Below are positions 26,746-36,081 of a stretch of DNA of 64,000 nucleotides, piece after piece (position 1 is the stretch's first letter; every line of letters starts with the position of its first letter). A program made the translations under genes and the position numbers. The notes beneath the pieces are model-generated. The model was not told the origin of the DNA. It did no database searches and saw nothing but the letters and a program-made list of their open reading frames with translations. The stretch lies in assembly GCF_021369635.1 (NCBI RefSeq), contig NZ_JAJNBZ010000017.1:62001-126000 (forward strand). Direction: 5' to 3'. This DNA comes from Paenibacillus profundus (GTDB lineage: Bacteria; Bacillota; Bacilli; Paenibacillales; Paenibacillaceae).

Positions 26746-27825
26746 CTATTTGCTGCTGATATTGCCGACTACGTATCCCGTTACGGTAATTACACCCGGA
26801 TGCTCCGCAACGACTTCGCCGATGCAAGCTGCCGCAATGCCTTTATCGTTCATCGCTTGCAGCAGGGCTTCCGCGTCTGCCTCTGCCACGGATAACAGCA
26901 ATCCGCCTGAAGTGACGGCATCACACAAAATCCACTGCGATATTTCATCCAAGCGCCCGTCAAAGCGGATGTTATCCTTCACATGATTGAAGTTGTTCTT
27001 CGTTCCGCCAGGTACAGCACCCTGCTCCGCCAACTCGCGCACGCGCGGAAGAACCGGAACGGACTCTGCATAAATATGCAGACCTGTCTGGCTGCCCTGC
27101 GCCATTTCCGAACCATGCCCGAGCAAGCCGAAGCCGGTAACGTCCGTGCAGGCGTGAACTTCATAATCCGCCATCACTTCCGCCGCCGTCTTGTTCAGCA
27201 TCGTCATCGTCTTCGTCACGAGCTCGATTTCCTCCGGCTGCAGAAGCTCGCGCTTGAGCGAGGTGGTCATAATGCCGACCCCGATCGGTTTCGTTAATAC
27301 GAGCTTGTCTCCTGGACGAGCGCCAGCATTGGTGAGCACCTTATCCGGGTGTATGATGCCAGTAACAGCCATGCCGAATTTCGGCTCCGCATCATCGATG
27401 GAGTGGCCTCCGACCAACGTAGCTCCCGCCTCCTTCACCTTGTCTCCCGCTCCACGCAAGATTTCTGCCAAAATGGACTTATCCAGCTTCGAAATCGGGA
27501 ATGCGACAATGTTGAGCGCCGTCAACGGCTTGCCGCCCATCGCGTAAATATCGCTAAGCGCATTGGCTGCCGCGACCTGGCCGAATGCGTACGGTTCGTC
27601 CACAATCGGCGTGAAGAAATCGACCGTCTGCACGATCGCTAGCTCGTCGTTCAACCGGAACACGCCTGCATCATCGCTTGTGTCCAAGCCGACGATCAAA
27701 TCGGGATGCTTCTCCGTCGCGGGAAGCTGCCGCAGCACCTGCGCCAAATCTGCGGGGCCAATCTTACAGCCGCATCCTCCTTTGCTGGACAAAGTCGTCA
27801 AACGGACATTAGGTTGTTGCTCCAT
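26746..27825 (-). CDS. selD: Selenide, water dikinase
   Basis: A protein of 359 residues that makes selenophosphate from selenide and ATP. The catalytic loop LSSKGGCGCKIGP has Cys18 and Lys21, a Cys form rather than selenocysteine. The ATP-binding Asp-rich segment GLDTSDDAGVFR, the VGGHSIDD loop and the CTDVTGFGLLGHGSEM block are intact. AGGAGG precedes the ATG. It stands alone here: no selA, selB, selC or mnmH in the window, so the selenium end-use (selenouridine tRNA, selenoprotein or a cofactor) must be encoded elsewhere. Confidence 0.96.
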   Translation of the reverse strand: MEQQPNVRLTTLSSKGGCGCKIGPADLAQVLRQLPATEKHPDLIVGLDTSDDAGVFRLNDELAIVQTVDFFTPIVDEPYAFGQVAAANALSDIYAMGGKPLTALNIVAFPISKLDKSILAEILRGAGDKVKEAGATLVGGHSIDDAEPKFGMAVTGIIHPDKVLTNAGARPGDKLVLTKPIGVGIMTTSLKRELLQPEEIELVTKTMTMLNKTAAEVMADYEVHACTDVTGFGLLGHGSEMAQGSQTGLHIYAESVPVLPRVRELAEQGAVPGGTKNNFNHVKDNIRFDGRLDEISQWILCDAVTSGGLLLSVAEADAEALLQAMNDKGIAAACIGEVVAEHPGVITVTGYVVGNISSK

Positions 27826-28147
27826 CTTTCATCATCCTCCTAATTATAGGCCAAAACTTCATGTAATTATTTTACCACATTGTGTTGTCCGGCTTAGAAA
27901 TGAATTGCCGTACCATTCCGATTCCATTGCGGCATAAGAGTCAGATATACTTTTTTTTCTTTGACAAAAACAGAATTCGTTGTATACCATATAGTAAAGA
28001 ATGATCATTAATTATTTGTAAGCGCTTCCCGATATGGATGTAAATATCTCCACCTTTATACATATAATACATGTTCAAGATTCGCTTTATAATTAATAGG
28101 GCACTTTTTGAACTGCTGCATATATAAGTTCAAGGGGGTTGACGGGA
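27826..28147. other. Divergent intergenic region between selD and the two-component system
   Basis: 322 bp with no gene. A sigma-A-like promoter for the response regulator is annotated separately. A TGTAAGCGCTTCCC sequence near 28018-28031 only partly fits the cre consensus. Confidence 0.4.
27961..27988 (+). promoter_or_regulatory. Sigma-A-like promoter
   Basis: TTGACA (27961-27966), a 16-base spacer and TATACC (27983-27988) in front of the response regulator, implying a leader of roughly 150 bases. Confidence 0.5.
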
Positions 28148-28849
28148 ATGGACATAATGATTGTCGAGGATGAAGCTTCTGTCCGCGATATACTCAAATC
28201 TTATTTTCTCAATGAAGGGTGGAAGGTGCATCTGTCCTGCGACGGCGTAGAAGCTTTGAAGAAAGTCCAGTTATACAAATTGGATTTGGTCGTGCTTGAT
28301 TTGATGATTCCTGGGATTCCAGGAGAGGATGTGTGCCGCAGCATTAGGCGGATGTCTAACGTCCCCTTAATTATGATTACCTCCAAAGCGCGGGAAGTCG
28401 ATATGATCCATGGCCTCAATCTGGGAGCCGACGATTACATTACGAAGCCTTTTCGCATGAAAGAAGTTATCGCTCGCATCTATGCCCTGCAGCGCAGAAT
28501 CAATAGTATGAACAGCACCAGCCGCAGCATTCTGTATTTTAATCGCCGCAGGCTCATGGTCAATTTCGAATTGGAAGATGTATTCCTCGATGGAACACCG
28601 GCTAATCTCACGACAACCGAATTCAGGACGTTAAGCATTCTCGTGAAGAAGCCGGGAAAAGTGTTTAGCAGGCACGATTTGTCCTATGAAGTGCAAGGCT
28701 ACCGCTTTATCGGAGACGGACGCGTCATGGATGTACATATTATGAATATTCGCAAAAAAATAGAAGAGGATCCGAAACGCCCCCAATATATTGTTACGAA
28801 GATTGGCTCGGGATACAAATTTAATTACCAGCCGGATGATGAACGATGA
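28148..28849 (+). CDS. OmpR/PhoB-family response regulator
   Basis: A protein of 233 residues. The receiver domain (1-115) has the acidic pocket IVEDEA, phospho-acceptor Asp51 in LVVLDLMIPG and the conserved Lys in DDYITKPFR. A winged-helix DNA-binding domain (about 140-230) ends in GDGRVMDVHIMNIRKKI and TKIGSGYKF. ATG 28148 is nine bases after AAGGGGG; the upstream TTG at 28139 is too close. It overlaps the histidine kinase by four bases, so the pair is one operon. The target genes are unknown. Confidence 0.95.
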   Translation: MDIMIVEDEASVRDILKSYFLNEGWKVHLSCDGVEALKKVQLYKLDLVVLDLMIPGIPGEDVCRSIRRMSNVPLIMITSKAREVDMIHGLNLGADDYITKPFRMKEVIARIYALQRRINSMNSTSRSILYFNRRRLMVNFELEDVFLDGTPANLTTTEFRTLSILVKKPGKVFSRHDLSYEVQGYRFIGDGRVMDVHIMNIRKKIEEDPKRPQYIVTKIGSGYKFNYQPDDER

Positions 28850-30216
28850 AGCGACTCGTTTTGACCAGATTCAATACCCGCACCTCCATGTTCATCTTCA
28901 TGTTATGCATCTCCCTCACATCACTGATCTGTCTCTACTTCGTATTGATGCATCTCTGGAAAGAACAGTTCACTACATATAAGCAGCAAGCTTTGACGGA
29001 GCACACCTATCATTTGTCCTATGTCATTCGGAACTTCATGTCCGAGGGACCACTTGCCGAAGTAAATAACGCTCAATTGCGGGAAGCCTCCAACCAATTC
29101 TCGGCTCCAATTCGCTATTATGCTCCTGACCGCAAGACGATAAAAGTTAACATTATGACGGAAGACGTACTGGCCGTCACTCATCCTTATGAAGTGGAAG
29201 TTCCTATCATTATCAATGGGCGTATAGACGGATATTTGCATGCTTATTACGATTTGGACACCGGATTGTATTCACCCGCTATCGTGCAATACGAGCAAGA
29301 GCTTCTGACCCGAAGCCGCAATACGCTCGGCCTGTTCATATTAGCTGCACTGCTTCTCTCTCTGTATGCCTCACATCGCTGGAGCCGCAGCATCCATCAA
29401 GCAGGACAGTTTGCCGAATCTATCGTTATCGGTAACCGTAATACGGTAATACCGCAGTGCGGCACAAGGGAAATGGCGAGCTTGATTGCGACAATCAACA
29501 GCCTGCTCGCTGAGTTCGATCGCCAGGAAAGCTGGCGCACTCAACTGATGCAGGATTTAACGCATGAGTTGCGCACTCCGCTTACGGCTGTGCTTTCCCG
29601 CTTAGATGCTATAATTGATGGCATTTATCCATTGACGAAAGACAATATGCTCAGCATTTTGACCGATATTGAACGATTGTATCGGCTGATTGAGGATATG
29701 GAGAAATTATCGGAAGCGGAAGGCGCCCGCTTTGAGCTGAATCTGCAGCCATTAGAGATGACGCGAGTCGTTAGAGGAGTGTATGAAGGCTTTTTATTTT
29801 TATCTAAGGAAAAAGAAATAAAGTTTGTCTTTGAGAAGCCTCACACTCCTTGTTTTCTGGATGCCGATCCGGACCGGATGGTACAAATATTGTCCAACGT
29901 CATTTACAATGCGATCAAATACACGCCGCGCGGAGGCAGCGTCGTTCTAGGCTTATCATGCAATCAAGGGGACACGCTCATCTATTGCCGTGATAATGGG
30001 ATCGGCATTACCGCTGTAGATTTGCCGCACATCTTTCATCGATTTTACCGGGCAGACAAATCTCGTTCACGTGACAGCGGTGGCTTGGGGGTAGGTCTAA
30101 GCATTGCCAAAGCATTGGTTGAATCTCATCGGGGAACTATTTGGGCGGAAAGCGAGCAGGGCGAAGGTTCGACGTTTTGGATTCGTTTTCCGGAACAAAA
30201 CAGGTTGAACCTATAG
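28846..30216 (+). CDS. Sensor histidine kinase
   Basis: A protein of 456 residues. It has two membrane helices (about 12-35 and 155-172) bracketing an extracytoplasmic sensor of about 115 residues, then a HAMP-like linker and a HisKA box MQDLTHELRTPLTAVLS with His240. The HATPase_c domain follows, with N box (LSNVIYNAIKYTP), G1 (DNGIGI) and G2 (GGLGVGLSIAKAL). The signal sensed is not predictable. The ATGA overlap with the regulator gene shows coupling. No terminator was found behind it. Confidence 0.95.
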   Translation: MKRLVLTRFNTRTSMFIFMLCISLTSLICLYFVLMHLWKEQFTTYKQQALTEHTYHLSYVIRNFMSEGPLAEVNNAQLREASNQFSAPIRYYAPDRKTIKVNIMTEDVLAVTHPYEVEVPIIINGRIDGYLHAYYDLDTGLYSPAIVQYEQELLTRSRNTLGLFILAALLLSLYASHRWSRSIHQAGQFAESIVIGNRNTVIPQCGTREMASLIATINSLLAEFDRQESWRTQLMQDLTHELRTPLTAVLSRLDAIIDGIYPLTKDNMLSILTDIERLYRLIEDMEKLSEAEGARFELNLQPLEMTRVVRGVYEGFLFLSKEKEIKFVFEKPHTPCFLDADPDRMVQILSNVIYNAIKYTPRGGSVVLGLSCNQGDTLIYCRDNGIGITAVDLPHIFHRFYRADKSRSRDSGGLGVGLSIAKALVESHRGTIWAESEQGEGSTFWIRFPEQNRLNL

Positions 30217-30730
30217 TTGAACACATAGTGGAAGAGCAGGCAAGGACACGTAAGGGCACGCAAGGAGCACGCTAAAGAGCATACCGAAGAACAAAATCTG
30301 TATGTGGAGCTAGCTTCTATTGGAAAACATACAGTGAAATGTACGGATTGGGCGGTTACACAGCACGTTGATTGTATTTTGTACAGTGGATTAGACTGTT
30401 GTTCGGCAATTACGGCGGAATTCATGTCAAACCATTGGATCAATTCCAATGGAACCTGTCTGCAAGGAGACATACGTGCTATTTCATTGTACAGAATCCA
30501 ATGGAACTTGAGCCAGGGGTTCCCGGCCAAGCCTCTGGATTGTTTTTTCCCGTAGAGGAGATGAGCGTTCCCGTTGAACATGCAGCCCATTTCAGCCTTG
30601 CATAAATGAGTTACATGACATCCCTTTTCCACCAGTAGAATATGAGCCGTTACAGCCTTCATCGGGCGCTTCTGTCTTTATCTAAATAAACCATTTATCG
30701 GAATATCTTTTGCCAATCTAGGAGGAAGTT
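30217..30730. other. Intergenic region with weak internal repeats
   Basis: 514 bp without a credible gene. TCCAATGGAAC occurs at 30445 and 30497 (52 bases apart) and GTACAG at 30381 and 30489, suggesting a decayed tandem repeat. A strong GGAGGAAG site for the next gene lies at the right end. Confidence 0.35.
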
Positions 30731-31447
30731 ATGCCACTCTTTCAATCATTCCGTCTATTACGCCACAACCTCAACATCCTGCTCATTCCTATAACTCTAG
30801 ATCTTATCGTGCTTGCCGTCATGATAGCCACGACCGGATGGCAGCTGCATTCGCAATGGAGTTATCGTATCGTGCTAGAAATGGGCCTCCCGTCAGTCTT
30901 TCATTTATTTAACATTCCTTTAACTTGGGCGCACGTTATCGTCATGCTCGTATGGGCATTTGCGCAGGGCGGTTATATTAAGGCACTCGTCTCTATTATC
31001 GAAGGACAGCCTGTCCGTGCTGCGCAAGTGGTGAAGGACGGCCTCAAGTACTGGGTTCCGTTTGCCTTTCTGAACATTACGGTACTGCTTGCCAAGGCTG
31101 CCGCCTCTTCCCTGCTCATCATTATGTTCGGTTCGATTGGCGCTGCCGCATCGCTGCTATTATTCATGGTCATGCGGGTCCTCGCCGTATATTGGGAATT
31201 TACAGTTGTTGTCGATAATGTCAATTTCGATACCGCGTTCCGCCGAAGCATGAAGTACTTTAAGCATAACAGTCTATCTGCGATCGGGATGGCGCTCGTT
31301 ATGTTTGCCTTCTCCGGGGCGGCGAGCGTGCTGGCCAATTACTTTGTGATGCCTGCTGCCGTAATCGTAACGATGTTCGTGTATAGCTTCATCATGTCCA
31401 TCATCCAGTTGGCGCTAATGCTTACCTTGCGAGAAACGAAGCGATAG
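30731..31447 (+). CDS. Polytopic membrane protein
   Basis: A protein of 238 residues with about five to six membrane helices (about 16-36, 60-80, 112-145, 178-205, 208-230) and few charged residues between them. The stretch GGYIKALVSIIEGQPVRAAQVVKDG and FDTAFRRSMKYFKHN resemble the cytoplasmic loops of DUF4013 or glycerophosphodiesterase-associated membrane proteins, but I do not assign a family. AGGAGGAAG precedes the ATG. Whether it belongs to the two-component operon 514 bp upstream is unclear. Confidence 0.75.
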   Translation: MPLFQSFRLLRHNLNILLIPITLDLIVLAVMIATTGWQLHSQWSYRIVLEMGLPSVFHLFNIPLTWAHVIVMLVWAFAQGGYIKALVSIIEGQPVRAAQVVKDGLKYWVPFAFLNITVLLAKAAASSLLIIMFGSIGAAASLLLFMVMRVLAVYWEFTVVVDNVNFDTAFRRSMKYFKHNSLSAIGMALVMFAFSGAASVLANYFVMPAAVIVTMFVYSFIMSIIQLALMLTLRETKR

Positions 31448-31614
31448 CCTTAAATACGGTGCAACGTTTTCAAAAATAGGCTCGAACTTGTATTCGCCTA
31501 ATTGTCTTGCCGAGGCAATGATTACGTTTTGGCATGCAAAATAGACGGAAGTCCAGCAGCATGTTCTAAAGTACCCGAATACGATATCAAAACATGAATG
31601 AGGGGGACTGATCC

Positions 31615-32394
31615 ATGATAAAAGAGCATGCCGCCTTTCCTTCCAAACCACATGTCCCAGCAAGAACTATCAAGTGGGATCACTATCGTGAACTAAAGAA
31701 CGACAGCACGATTAAAAGGCATCTTCCTGCCACAATGAAACTGAATAAACAATCTCTATTTTCCATGCTGTCGGAGTATACATCGGTATATTTAAAACCT
31801 AATCGAGGGGCGTTTGGTGTAGGAGTTATAAAGGTTCAGAAGATGGTTCATAAGAAACAACCGCGTTTCCTTGTCCATGAGGGATCCAGGCAGAAAACAT
31901 TTTATTCGAGGAATCAGGTATACGCATTTGTTTTGGCAAATATGGTGAACAAAGATTATTTGGTCCAGCAAGGCATAGACCTGCTCCGATGGAACGAACG
32001 CCCGTTTGACCTTCGGTTGATGATCAAAAAACAAAGTGATAACACTTGGCTAAATGAAGGGTTTGTCGGCCGCGTCGCTCATCCGAAAAAAATCGTAACG
32101 AATATCCGCAGCGGCGGAACTGCGGTGTCCATCGATGACTTATTAGCTCCATATACCAACGTAACAAGTAAAATAGAGACCAAAAAAAAGTTGAACCTAT
32201 TGGGAGAGCAAATATGTGAGCTGCTGGAAAAGAAATATCCTGGTATTCAGCTTTTTGGGGTTGATCTAGGACTGGATCAAAACTTAAAACCATGGATTAT
32301 CGAAGTGAATAATCGGCCGGAAAAAATATGTTGGAAGTGCATGCTTGATTTGTATAAAAAGTCTAGCGAAAGCAGCCATTTCATATTTCATTGA
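31615..32394 (+). CDS. YheC/YheD-family ATP-grasp protein
   Basis: A protein of 259 residues. Lys in VYLKPNRGAFGVGVIKV, then LVQQGIDLLRWNERPFDLRLMIKK, FVGRVAHPKK, LFGVDLGLDQNLKPWIIEVNNRPE follow the order of ATP-grasp motifs seen in YheC/YheD spore-coat-associated proteins (PF14398). The Asp and Asn-rich end (EVNNRP) would bind magnesium-ATP. Such enzymes ligate a carboxylate to an amine or similar; the Bacillus subtilis members sit in the spore coat. GAGGGGG precedes the ATG by eight bases. Confidence 0.87.
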   Translation: MIKEHAAFPSKPHVPARTIKWDHYRELKNDSTIKRHLPATMKLNKQSLFSMLSEYTSVYLKPNRGAFGVGVIKVQKMVHKKQPRFLVHEGSRQKTFYSRNQVYAFVLANMVNKDYLVQQGIDLLRWNERPFDLRLMIKKQSDNTWLNEGFVGRVAHPKKIVTNIRSGGTAVSIDDLLAPYTNVTSKIETKKKLNLLGEQICELLEKKYPGIQLFGVDLGLDQNLKPWIIEVNNRPEKICWKCMLDLYKKSSESSHFIFH

Positions 32395-32532
32395 GCTTCA
32401 GGACGAGTACCAGAAAGCGGCTCTCCATCAAAAAAGAGCTCAAACCGACTCCAATCAGCTGAGCTCCTTGCATCCAACAGTTCTCTTTCAGCCCCCTCCG
32501 AAACGTTTGCTTATCTACATCGTAAGTCACCG

Positions 32533-33110
32533 TTATGTCCCGCTCTCTGACATCGCCACCTTGATGGCGGCCTGCGCCTCTTCCTCCACCTTCCGCAGAA
32601 ACTCTGGAATGTTCATATCCGATTTCGCGAATTCGGGCAGCTTATCATACAGTTTCACATAGCTGTTCCATACGCTTTCCCTCGCTGGAGGCGGTGCGAA
32701 CTGATGTTGGAAGTAAGCGGCGATATTTTTGCCTTCGTACCGTCTGTTATCGGCCGCGAATTGGGCGTTTATCGACTTGTCGCCCGTAATGACAGACGGG
32801 GTTCCCGCACGGGCAAGCGTCTATTGATATTCTAGAGAGACGCTTGCCATAATCCATTGGAAGGCAGCCTCCTTCTTCTCACTGAACTGGTTTATCGTGA
32901 AAATTTGGGTGTTCGGCGTCGGAGCCGTCTGTTCCATCTCCGGCCAAGTCAGCATCGGAACGACGTACATATTTTTCTGGAAATCGAGCGCTTCCTCCTC
33001 GTTGCCGCCGAACCAGGTGAAGTAGCCGTGCCAATCAATATGCATTGCGACCGTCTTTTCACTTGAAGCCGGAATTGTTCTCGTCGAACAAGCCGGGAAT
33101 GCTGAAGCAT
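32533..33110 (-). pseudogene. Decayed extracellular sugar-binding protein, 3' remnant
   Basis: Translations of the minus strand give the C-terminal third of a solute-binding lipoprotein related to the genes at 33290 and 34702. The pieces are IPGLFDENNSGFK, then one base out of frame EKTVAMHIDWHGYFTWFGG and VVPMLTWPEMEQTAP. An in-frame TAG at 32821-32823 interrupts EYQ-TLARAGTP, and the frame then continues to AAIKVAMSESGT and a TAA at 32533. The 5' two thirds are missing. At least one frameshift (near 33055), one nonsense codon and a large deletion show it is dead. It is the last gene of the leftward transport cluster. Confidence 0.8.
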
Positions 33111-33289
33111 GGCTGCCGCCGTTTATTTTTTCATCGCTGAAATAATGCGGGCGATATACGAGTCAATGTAAGAGTATTTTTGCAAGTGAATGTGGGAGAA
33201 TTTGTGAGAGTAGATGCTAGATATGAGAATAGATGTTGGAGTAAATATGCGGGTAGCCGGATCGTGCTGCTGAGATGAGTCGTTCAGCT

Positions 33290-34547
33290 TTATTTTTTCG
33301 CCATCATTTCTTTCACGACACTTGTATATTCCTCCTTCATCTCTCTCAAATAGGTCGCGACGTCTTTGTCTGGCATCTTAACGAAATCCCGCGCCTTCTG
33401 GTTGATGAAATCGTCATAGTGAAATGTAATCAAAGGTCCGTACGAGGAGTAAGTCGAAATATTCGCTAACTTTTGTTCAAATACAGGGTCAATATTATAT
33501 TGTTTGCCGCTCTCTTCCATATGCAGCGCAGCATATTGGTCTGCCGCTTCCTGACTCTTAATCGTCGGCGGGCTGCCGGCGCGGGATAAGGCAAGCTGTC
33601 CATCCTGTGATGCGAATTGGGCGATCACGGCCCAAGCGGCATCTTTCTGCTTGCTGTGCTTGTTGATGCTGACCGACACCGACGGGGCCGTCGGACCGAC
33701 ATCCGGATGATCCGGCCATACCGGCACGGATACCATGTCGAACTCCAAGCCTTCAACAGCACTGTTCAGCGGAAGATGAGGAAGTTGGCCAACATACATG
33801 GCTAGATTCTGCTCGTTGCTGAAGCTGTATTTATAATCGCTCGTGTCAATCATGCCCGGAATGTTCCGGTATCTGTCCAGAAGCTCAAAAAATTGCTTAA
33901 ACGCCGATTCCTTCGTAAACAGCACTTCTCCGTTCTTCGGATCGGTTCCGTTAACGCCCAATTGAGAAAATGCATGGGAATAATAGCCGAAGGACAAGCC
34001 TTTGTACTTCACTCCGTCACGTTCAGCAGTCACTTGCTTCGCCAGCTCGAGGGTTTCGTCCCACGTCATTCCATCCCGCGGATAATCAATACCGAATTTA
34101 TCGAATATGCTCTTGTTGTAATACAGCGCTTTTTGGCTGCCTTCAATCGGCAGGCCGTATAAGAGCCCTGTACCATCTGGATCAAGCGCACGTTGAACCT
34201 CGACGACGCCATCCCGGAATACAGAGAGATCATAGTTGCTCTTCTCAATATACGGATCGAGCGGCTCTAGCATATCGAGCTCCTTCAACATTTCATACCC
34301 TTCATGCATGACATACAAATCAGCTATTTCACCCCGTGCATTCAATTCCTGCAGCCCTGCCGGATCCAATGAAGCCTCTGACTGCTCTAGCGTAATGTTG
34401 GGAAACTTCAGTTCTGGAATTTTGATTGTCAGTCTGCTTCTGTTCAGCGGGTGCGGGGGTATCTTCTGCAGTTTGTCCGCTGCATCCTGCCAGTAGTGAT
34501 ACGAGCATGAGGATCGCGACAAGCAGCATAGAAACGTTCTTTTTCAT
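33290..34547 (-). pseudogene. Extracellular sugar-binding lipoprotein with internal deletion/frameshift
   Basis: The start at 34547 (GGGAG nine bases upstream) encodes a lipoprotein signal, MKKNVSMLLVAILMLVSLLAG then Cys. The frame fails after KQTDNQ, at about 34430. A second frame then runs on with LKFPNITLEQSEASL and the rest of a family-1 binding protein (YYNKSIFDKFGIDYP, DGMTWDETLELAKQV) to 33290. Compared with the intact paralogue at 34702-36060, about 18 residues (the APWSKEQVQARILEGTK part) are missing at the break, so a deletion that is not a multiple of three is likely. It could be a sequencing error or strain-specific loss. If translated from an internal start it would lack export. 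Confidence 0.75.
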
Positions 34548-34701
34548 CGCCACGAGCTCCCTTCGTCAGACAACGATTATTTGATATTGAAATGTTCGGC
34601 AGGACCGGCTCTGCTCATGACGCAAGCAAAGCCGGTATGATGATGTGAGTGGAGTTAAGTGGAGTTAACACGAGAAGTCTGTTTGAGGATAAAATAAGAT
34701 A

Positions 34702-36060
34702 TTAGTTTTTGTTTTTCATTTCTTTAACGGTTGCAGCGTATTCTTCATCCATCTTTCTGAGGAAGCTCTGCGCGTCGTCCCCCGACTTCAAGAATGGGCC
34801 AACTTGGGAACCGACGTAATTCGTGCCGTACAGTAAAATGTCCGGACCGTATGGGCTGTATATGGCCGGCTTGGCTTGCTGGAGCGAGTAGATCCCCTTG
34901 ACGTTCATGTCTCTCTTCAACACGTCCGCCGCAAACTGTTCGAGAATGCTCTGATCGCCGGAGACGGATGGCACGTCCTTGCGGGTCATTCGAATTTGCT
35001 GCTCATCGGTCAACAAATATTCCAGAACGTCGAGAGCTTCGTCGATATGTTTGCTCTGCTTGCTAATCGCAATCGTGAGCGGCAACGTCGAAGGACCAAC
35101 ACCTGGCAGATCCGACCATGCCGGGAAGCTAACCACTTCGTAATCCAATTCTTCCGGATAGTAAGGAATCGTATTGGCGATAAGACCAAGGCTCATCGCA
35201 ACCTCTCCCTTAGTAAAATCATAACTGATATCCGGCTCCCAATTACCCGGGATATCTGCGATTCGCTTCGCCAATTCTAAAAATCGGCCAAACGCCGGAT
35301 TTTTGGAAAATTGCGGTTCGCCTGTAGCTGGATCCGTCCCATTTGCGGATAATTGAGTCATCGCTTGCGACATAAAGTTCGTCGCCAATCCCCGATACTT
35401 AATCCCGTCCCGTTCCCCGGTAACTTTCGCGGCCAGCTCGACGACTTCATCCCATGTCATTCCGTCCGTAGGGTAAGAGGCGCCGAACTTATCAAATATC
35501 GTCTTGTTATAGTGGAGCGCCACCGCCACGTCTTCAACAGGAATACCGAGCAGACGTCCTTGACCCTCCGGATCGCGCGCACGCAGCGCGTCCATAATAC
35601 CAGGTCTTATTTTGCTGAAATCGAAGTTGCGTTCCTTCAACAAGTCATCCAATGGCAGCAGCATATCTTTCTCTTTTAAAATGTCGAAACCGTCTGTCGT
35701 CAACACGATGTCCGGAACGACGCCTTGCGCGAACAACTCATCGAATTCCTCTTTATTAGCGAATTTCCCTGTCGCTTCAATATCGATGTTCGGGAATTTA
35801 TCCTTGGTTCCTTCCAATATCCGTGCCTGCACCTGCTCTTTGCTCCATGGCGCCATAAAAATGAGCTTGACCGGATCTTTGTTTCCTTCTTTCGCGGTCA
35901 CTTGGTCTGATTTATGCTCCGTTTCTTTGGCCGATGTTTCCGCTGCATTTGCTTCTGAGGCAGTCTGTCCGTCCTCCCCGCCGCCCGATCCGCATGCTGA
36001 TAAGATTAAGGTAAATAGTAGAGTAAAAATTAGGAGTAAGCCGAGTTTGCGATTGTTCAT
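34702..36060 (-). CDS. Extracellular solute-binding lipoprotein (carbohydrate ABC, family 1)
   Basis: A protein of 452 residues. Signal peptide LLIFTLLFTLILSAC with the lipobox Cys near residue 23, then an acidic linker and an SBP_bac_1 domain: VKLIFMAPWSKEQVQ, KFPNIDIEATG, VPDIVLTTDGFDILKE, LHYNKTIFDKFGASYPTDGMTWDEVVEL, IRMTRKDVPSV. It is anchored outside the membrane and delivers sugars or oligosaccharides to the permeases encoded upstream. ATG 36060 is 12 bases after AGGGG. It lies 22 bases after the M60 gene. It is the only clearly intact stand-alone binding protein in the cluster. Confidence 0.92.
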   Translation of the reverse strand: MNNRKLGLLLIFTLLFTLILSACGSGGGEDGQTASEANAAETSAKETEHKSDQVTAKEGNKDPVKLIFMAPWSKEQVQARILEGTKDKFPNIDIEATGKFANKEEFDELFAQGVVPDIVLTTDGFDILKEKDMLLPLDDLLKERNFDFSKIRPGIMDALRARDPEGQGRLLGIPVEDVAVALHYNKTIFDKFGASYPTDGMTWDEVVELAAKVTGERDGIKYRGLATNFMSQAMTQLSANGTDPATGEPQFSKNPAFGRFLELAKRIADIPGNWEPDISYDFTKGEVAMSLGLIANTIPYYPEELDYEVVSFPAWSDLPGVGPSTLPLTIAISKQSKHIDEALDVLEYLLTDEQQIRMTRKDVPSVSGDQSILEQFAADVLKRDMNVKGIYSLQQAKPAIYSPYGPDILLYGTNYVGSQVGPFLKSGDDAQSFLRKMDEEYAATVKEMKNKN

Positions 36061-36081
36061 TGTAATTTCCATCCCCTCTTG

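Noticed and set aside
28018-28031. cre site before the response regulator
   Set aside because: The right half (TTCCCG) does not fit the consensus and it lies inside the leader.
30126-30662. 178-codon frame on the minus strand after the histidine kinase
   Set aside because: It overlaps the kinase end, is Cys-rich without pattern, and has no RBS.
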